Assembly (NCBI GenBank): GCA_017428245.1
Contig: JAFRRF010000058.1
Coordinates: 1-44,751, forward strand
Direction: 5' to 3'
Length of the DNA: 44,751 nucleotides
From: Bacteroidales bacterium
Lineage (GTDB): Bacteria > Bacteroidota > Bacteroidia > Bacteroidales > UBA932
The notes under the pieces were generated by a model that made no database searches, was not told the DNA's origin, and was given only the letters and a program-made list of their open reading frames with translations. How positions within the stretch are numbered: the stretch's first letter is position 1; each line of letters begins with the position of its first letter. This document shows positions 42,359-44,751 of the stretch, one piece after another. The translations under genes and the position numbers were made by a program.

Positions 42359-42928
42359 TTATTCTTTTCCTTCGTCCTCGTCGTAAAGTTCCTCTCCGTC
42401 GAAGATCTTGTCGTCGTCCTCGTCGTCTTCATCGTCATCGAGGTCCTCGTCGTCCATTTCGTCGTCCAGGTCCGCCAGTTTCGACGCATCCCGGAACGGG
42501 TGAAGTTTGGGAACAGCGGGGGCTTCTTCGAAACGGGCCCGGAACTGGTCGGGGTTCTGTCCGTTCTCGGCAACCAGGAAAGGATAGGCGCGCATCGCGA
42601 CATAACCCGATTCCCCTTCGAGCACGAGGCGGATGAAGCGGTCGTTGCGCATATCGAAAAGGTAATGCAACTCCGTCTCGCCGCGGGCAATCACTTTTTC
42701 GACGGTCACGGTGTCCATCGCGCCGTCGCCCAGGTCGAAAAGACCGTATTCGCTGCAAAGCGCACCGGCGGCGTCATAGCCCTCGAACAGGACCATCTGG
42801 TCAGGCGAGAAGCCCAGATCGTCAACAAGGAAATTGTTGAGTTTGAAGAGCGACATGTCGCCCTTTATTTCATAGACCCGAAAGAATATCTTGCTTTCGG
42901 GGATCGTTGCCCTGAATTGATATACCAT
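42359..42928 (-). CDS. pRiA4b ORF-3-like protein with acidic tail
   Basis: 189 residues. Residues about 1-140 match the plasmid pRiA4b ORF-3-like (IS1096 TnpR-like) domain: MVYQFRATIPESKIFFRVYEI, TVEKVIARGETELHYLFD, GYVAMRAYPFLVAENGQ. The last about 40 residues are almost entirely Asp and Glu with few others (DDEDLDDDEDDEDDD). The domain's function is unknown. An acidic tail of this type could bind basic proteins or metals, which is inference. It sits 10 nt before miaA and is divergent from the IMPACT gene (37 nt apart). A CAAATTTA (TAAATTTG on the minus strand, 42933-42940) is near its start, which would make the transcript almost leaderless. Confidence 0.85.
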   Translation of the reverse strand: MVYQFRATIPESKIFFRVYEIKGDMSLFKLNNFLVDDLGFSPDQMVLFEGYDAAGALCSEYGLFDLGDGAMDTVTVEKVIARGETELHYLFDMRNDRFIRLVLEGESGYVAMRAYPFLVAENGQNPDQFRARFEEAPAVPKLHPFRDASKLADLDDEMDDEDLDDDEDDEDDDKIFDGEELYDEDEGKE

Positions 42929-42965
42929 AACACAAATTTAACAATTTTTTGCTTACTTTTACCCG

Positions 42966-43559
42966 ATGATTGCAACTTCTGACACTTATAAGTCCATTTC
43001 CGCCCCCTCCAGAGGCATTTACAAGGAGCTCGGAAGCAAGTTCCTGGCCTTCGCCTACCCGGTCGAGACGGAAGAGGAGATCAAGCAGATCCTTGCCTCG
43101 CTCCGCAAGGAATACTTCGACGCCCGGCACCATTGCTATGCCTGGCGGCTCGGCCTGTCGGGCGAACCGTTCAGGATGAACGATGACGGAGAACCCTCGT
43201 CTACGGCTGGCCGGCCCATCCACGGACAACTGTTGAGCCAGGAACTGAGCGATATCCTGGTGGTAGTGGTCCGCTATTTCGGCGGAGTGAAACTCGGCGT
43301 ACCCGGCCTGATCCGGGCCTACAAGACCGCCACGCAGGACGCGCTGGCCAACGCCACCGTCATTGAAAAAATAGCGGGCGAGCACTTCACCGTGAAGTTC
43401 GGTTATCTGCAGATGAACGACGTGATGAAGGTCCTCAAAGAGATGGGAATCACCCCCTTGAAACAGTCGTTCGACCTGGACTGCACCCTCGAGGTCCGGG
43501 TGCGCCTGACACAAATAGAAGACTTTCGCAAACAATTGGCGTTTTGTCAAATAAATTGA
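42966..43559 (+). CDS. IMPACT/YigZ-family protein
   Basis: 197 residues. The N-terminal UPF0029 domain shows the family signature YFGGVKLGVPGLIRAY near 111-126 and HHCYAWRLG near 55-63; a C-terminal DUF1949-like ferredoxin fold (about 137-195, FTVKFGYLQMNDVMKVL) follows. Bacterial members are linked to ribosome or translation regulation; the eukaryotic IMPACT binds GCN1. Cytoplasmic. It precedes serC by 62 nt on the same strand, but serC has its own -7 box. Confidence 0.92.
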   Translation: MIATSDTYKSISAPSRGIYKELGSKFLAFAYPVETEEEIKQILASLRKEYFDARHHCYAWRLGLSGEPFRMNDDGEPSSTAGRPIHGQLLSQELSDILVVVVRYFGGVKLGVPGLIRAYKTATQDALANATVIEKIAGEHFTVKFGYLQMNDVMKVLKEMGITPLKQSFDLDCTLEVRVRLTQIEDFRKQLAFCQIN

Positions 43560-43560
43560 T

Positions 43561-43568
43561 TACATTTG
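43561..43568 (+). promoter_or_regulatory. Bacteroidetes-type -7 box for serC
   Basis: TACATTTG matches TAnnTTTG immediately after the IMPACT stop. An ATTG at 43535-43538 (22-nt spacing) or a closer TTTTG might serve as -33. Predicted leader about 47 nt. Confidence 0.55.
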
Positions 43569-43621
43569 CGGATTACGGTTAAGTTTTTTTGCAGAAACAC
43601 CATTAAACACTACTATATTTT

Positions 43622-44695
43622 ATGAAAAAAGCTTACAATTTCAACGCAGGGCCCTGCGTGTTGCCCCAGCAGGCGATTGACGCAGCGATTGCAGCATTGC
43701 AAGATTTCAAAGGTACCGGCATGCCGGTCATATCTGTGTCTCACCGTTCGAAGGAATGGGAGGAGACGATGAACGAGTGCCGCGCACTCTGGAAAGAGCT
43801 CCTCAACATTCCCGACAACTATGAAGTGGTCTTCCTCGGCGGCGGCGCTTCGCTCCAGTTCCTCTATGTGGCGATGAACCTCCTCGAGAACAAGGCCGGC
43901 TACCTGGAGACGGGTGTCTGGGCCAAGAAGGCGCTCAAGGAAGCCAAAGGCATCGGCAACGCGGTCTGCATCGCCTCCTCTGCCGACAAGACCTACAGCT
44001 ACATCCCGAAGGGCTATGAGATCCCGACCGACCTCGATTACTTCCACATCACCACCAACAACACGATTTACGGTACGGAGATCAAATACGACATGGACTG
44101 CCCGGTGAACCTCGTGGCCGATATGTCGTCCGACATCATGAGCCGTCCGGTCGACGTCAAGAAGTACGCCCTCATCTACGGCGGCGCGCAGAAGAACGTG
44201 GGCCCCGCCGGCGTGATCTTCGCCATCATCCGCAAGGACATCCTCGGCAAGGTGACCCGCTACCTCCCGACGATGATCGACTACCGCACGCACATCGAGA
44301 AAGAGTCGATGTTCAACACCCCGCCGGTGTTCCCGATCTTCGTGATGACCGAGACCCTGAAGTGGCTCAAGGGAATCGGCGGCGTCGAAGCCATCCACAA
44401 GCTCAATGTCGAGAAAGCCCAGCTGCTCTACGATGAAATCGACCGCAACCCGCTCTTCGTGGGCACCGCCGCGAAGGAAGACCGTTCGATCATGAACGTC
44501 TGCTTCGTGATGGCTCCGGGTTACGAGAACCTGCAGGACGAGTTCCTGGCCTTCGCCAAGGAACGCGGCATGGTCGGCATCAAGGGCCACCGCAGTGTCG
44601 GCGGCTTCCGCGCCTCCCTCTACAACGCCTGCCCGAAAGAGGCCGTCCAAGCCTTGATCGCCTGCATGCAGGAATTCGAGAAACTCCACAAATAA
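43622..44695 (+). CDS. serC: Phosphoserine aminotransferase
   Basis: 357 residues, the usual length. The PLP-binding Lys191 lies in [20 protein letters not shown] near the start, SHRSKEWEE at 40-48, GGGASLQF near 73-80, and GFRASLYNA at the C-terminus are family features. It converts 3-phosphohydroxypyruvate and glutamate to phosphoserine and 2-oxoglutarate in serine synthesis, and acts also in vitamin B6 synthesis in some bacteria. Cytoplasmic. The following gene, often serA, is outside the window. Confidence 0.97.
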   Translation: MKKAYNFNAGPCVLPQQAIDAAIAALQDFKGTGMPVISVSHRSKEWEETMNECRALWKELLNIPDNYEVVFLGGGASLQFLYVAMNLLENKAGYLETGVWAKKALKEAKGIGNAVCIASSADKTYSYIPKGYEIPTDLDYFHITTNNTIYGTEIKYDMDCPVNLVADMSSDIMSRPVDVKKYALIYGGAQKNVGPAGVIFAIIRKDILGKVTRYLPTMIDYRTHIEKESMFNTPPVFPIFVMTETLKWLKGIGGVEAIHKLNVEKAQLLYDEIDRNPLFVGTAAKEDRSIMNVCFVMAPGYENLQDEFLAFAKERGMVGIKGHRSVGGFRASLYNACPKEAVQALIACMQEFEKLHK

Positions 44696-44704
44696 AACAA
44701 TGGC

Positions 44705-44751
44705 TTTCAGGCGAGGGATATTTCTTCCTGAAACGTCGCGCAAGCGCGACC
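44705..44751. repeat. Hairpin-rich sequence at the window edge
   Basis: TTTCAGG (44705-44711) pairs with CCTGAAA (44727-44733); then GTCGCGC (44735-44741) pairs with GCGCGAC (44744-44750). The order GGG, ATATTTCTT, CGTCGCGC...GCGACC recalls the left half of the element at 15636-15756. The window ends before any further match could be seen. Confidence 0.4.

Noticed and set aside
42933-42940. -7 box TAAATTTG for the pRiA4b ORF-3-like gene
   Set aside because: It matches the consensus but would place the transcript start at or within the ATG and has no -33 partner, so it is not listed as a feature.

Overview
The window reads as chromosomal DNA of a moderately GC-rich member of the Bacteroidales, probably an uncultured gut-type lineage; I cannot name the genus. 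The evidence is lineage-typical families (SusD C-terminus, DUF4249, DUF4369, DUF6057, DUF6515, DUF4974-type anti-sigma factor, paired ExbD genes), several TAnnTTTG -7 promoter boxes of the Bacteroidetes type, and few strong Shine-Dalgarno sites. Most genes are about 60% GC; the 37.65-40.0 kb segment is clearly more AT-rich.

Layout. (1) 1-5.6 kb, plus strand: the 3' end of a glycan-uptake locus: SusD tail, PKD-like surface lipoprotein, orphan DUF4369 lipoprotein, DUF6057 membrane/TPR protein, beta-propeller lipoprotein with a haem-type CxxCH motif, and a GH18 chitinase-like enzyme, mostly with 4-29 nt overlaps; a SIS-domain sugar-phosphate protein follows from its own promoter. (2) 6.4-15.6 kb, minus strand: asnS, udk, TonB-like protein, bile-acid:sodium symporter family protein, phytase-like esterase, ECF sigma factor, minimal anti-sigma factor, TonB-dependent receptor and DUF4249 lipoprotein, tightly packed. 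(3) 15.6-15.8 kb: a 121-bp element with 21-bp inverted ends enclosing three hairpins. (4) 15.8-21 kb, minus: GHL10 family hydrolase, alkaline phosphatase, then an ExbB / membrane protein / ExbD / ExbD energiser operon ending in a strong terminator. (5) 21-31.4 kb, minus: ansA, tatD, dprA, queA, S41 protease, dCMP deaminase, AMP-dependent ligase, MsbA-type ABC transporter, and an HTH regulator paired with a membrane protein behind a near-consensus Bacteroidetes promoter. (6) 31.6-37.6 kb: creD, type I-like glutamine synthetase, recQ and an FKBP-type isomerase. (7) 37.65-40.0 kb: an IS3-family (IS150-like) element whose transposase needs a -1 frameshift, then an AT-rich pair of unknown genes; the same terminator arms stand on both sides of this block. 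(8) 40.2-44.75 kb: DUF6515 protein, miaA, pRiA4b ORF-3-like acidic protein, IMPACT/YigZ protein and serC.

Functionally the window mixes housekeeping (tRNA modification and charging, nucleotide, amino acid and DNA metabolism) with envelope nutrient capture: a glycan locus, a sigma/anti-sigma-controlled TonB-dependent receptor, and the TonB and ExbBD parts that would energise such receptors. No tRNA, rRNA, CRISPR array, phage or recognisable defence system was seen. The least explained items are the DUF4369-DUF6057-CxxCH lipoprotein trio, the cloverleaf-like repeat, the twin-hairpin intergenic regions and the IS-linked AT-rich gene pair.
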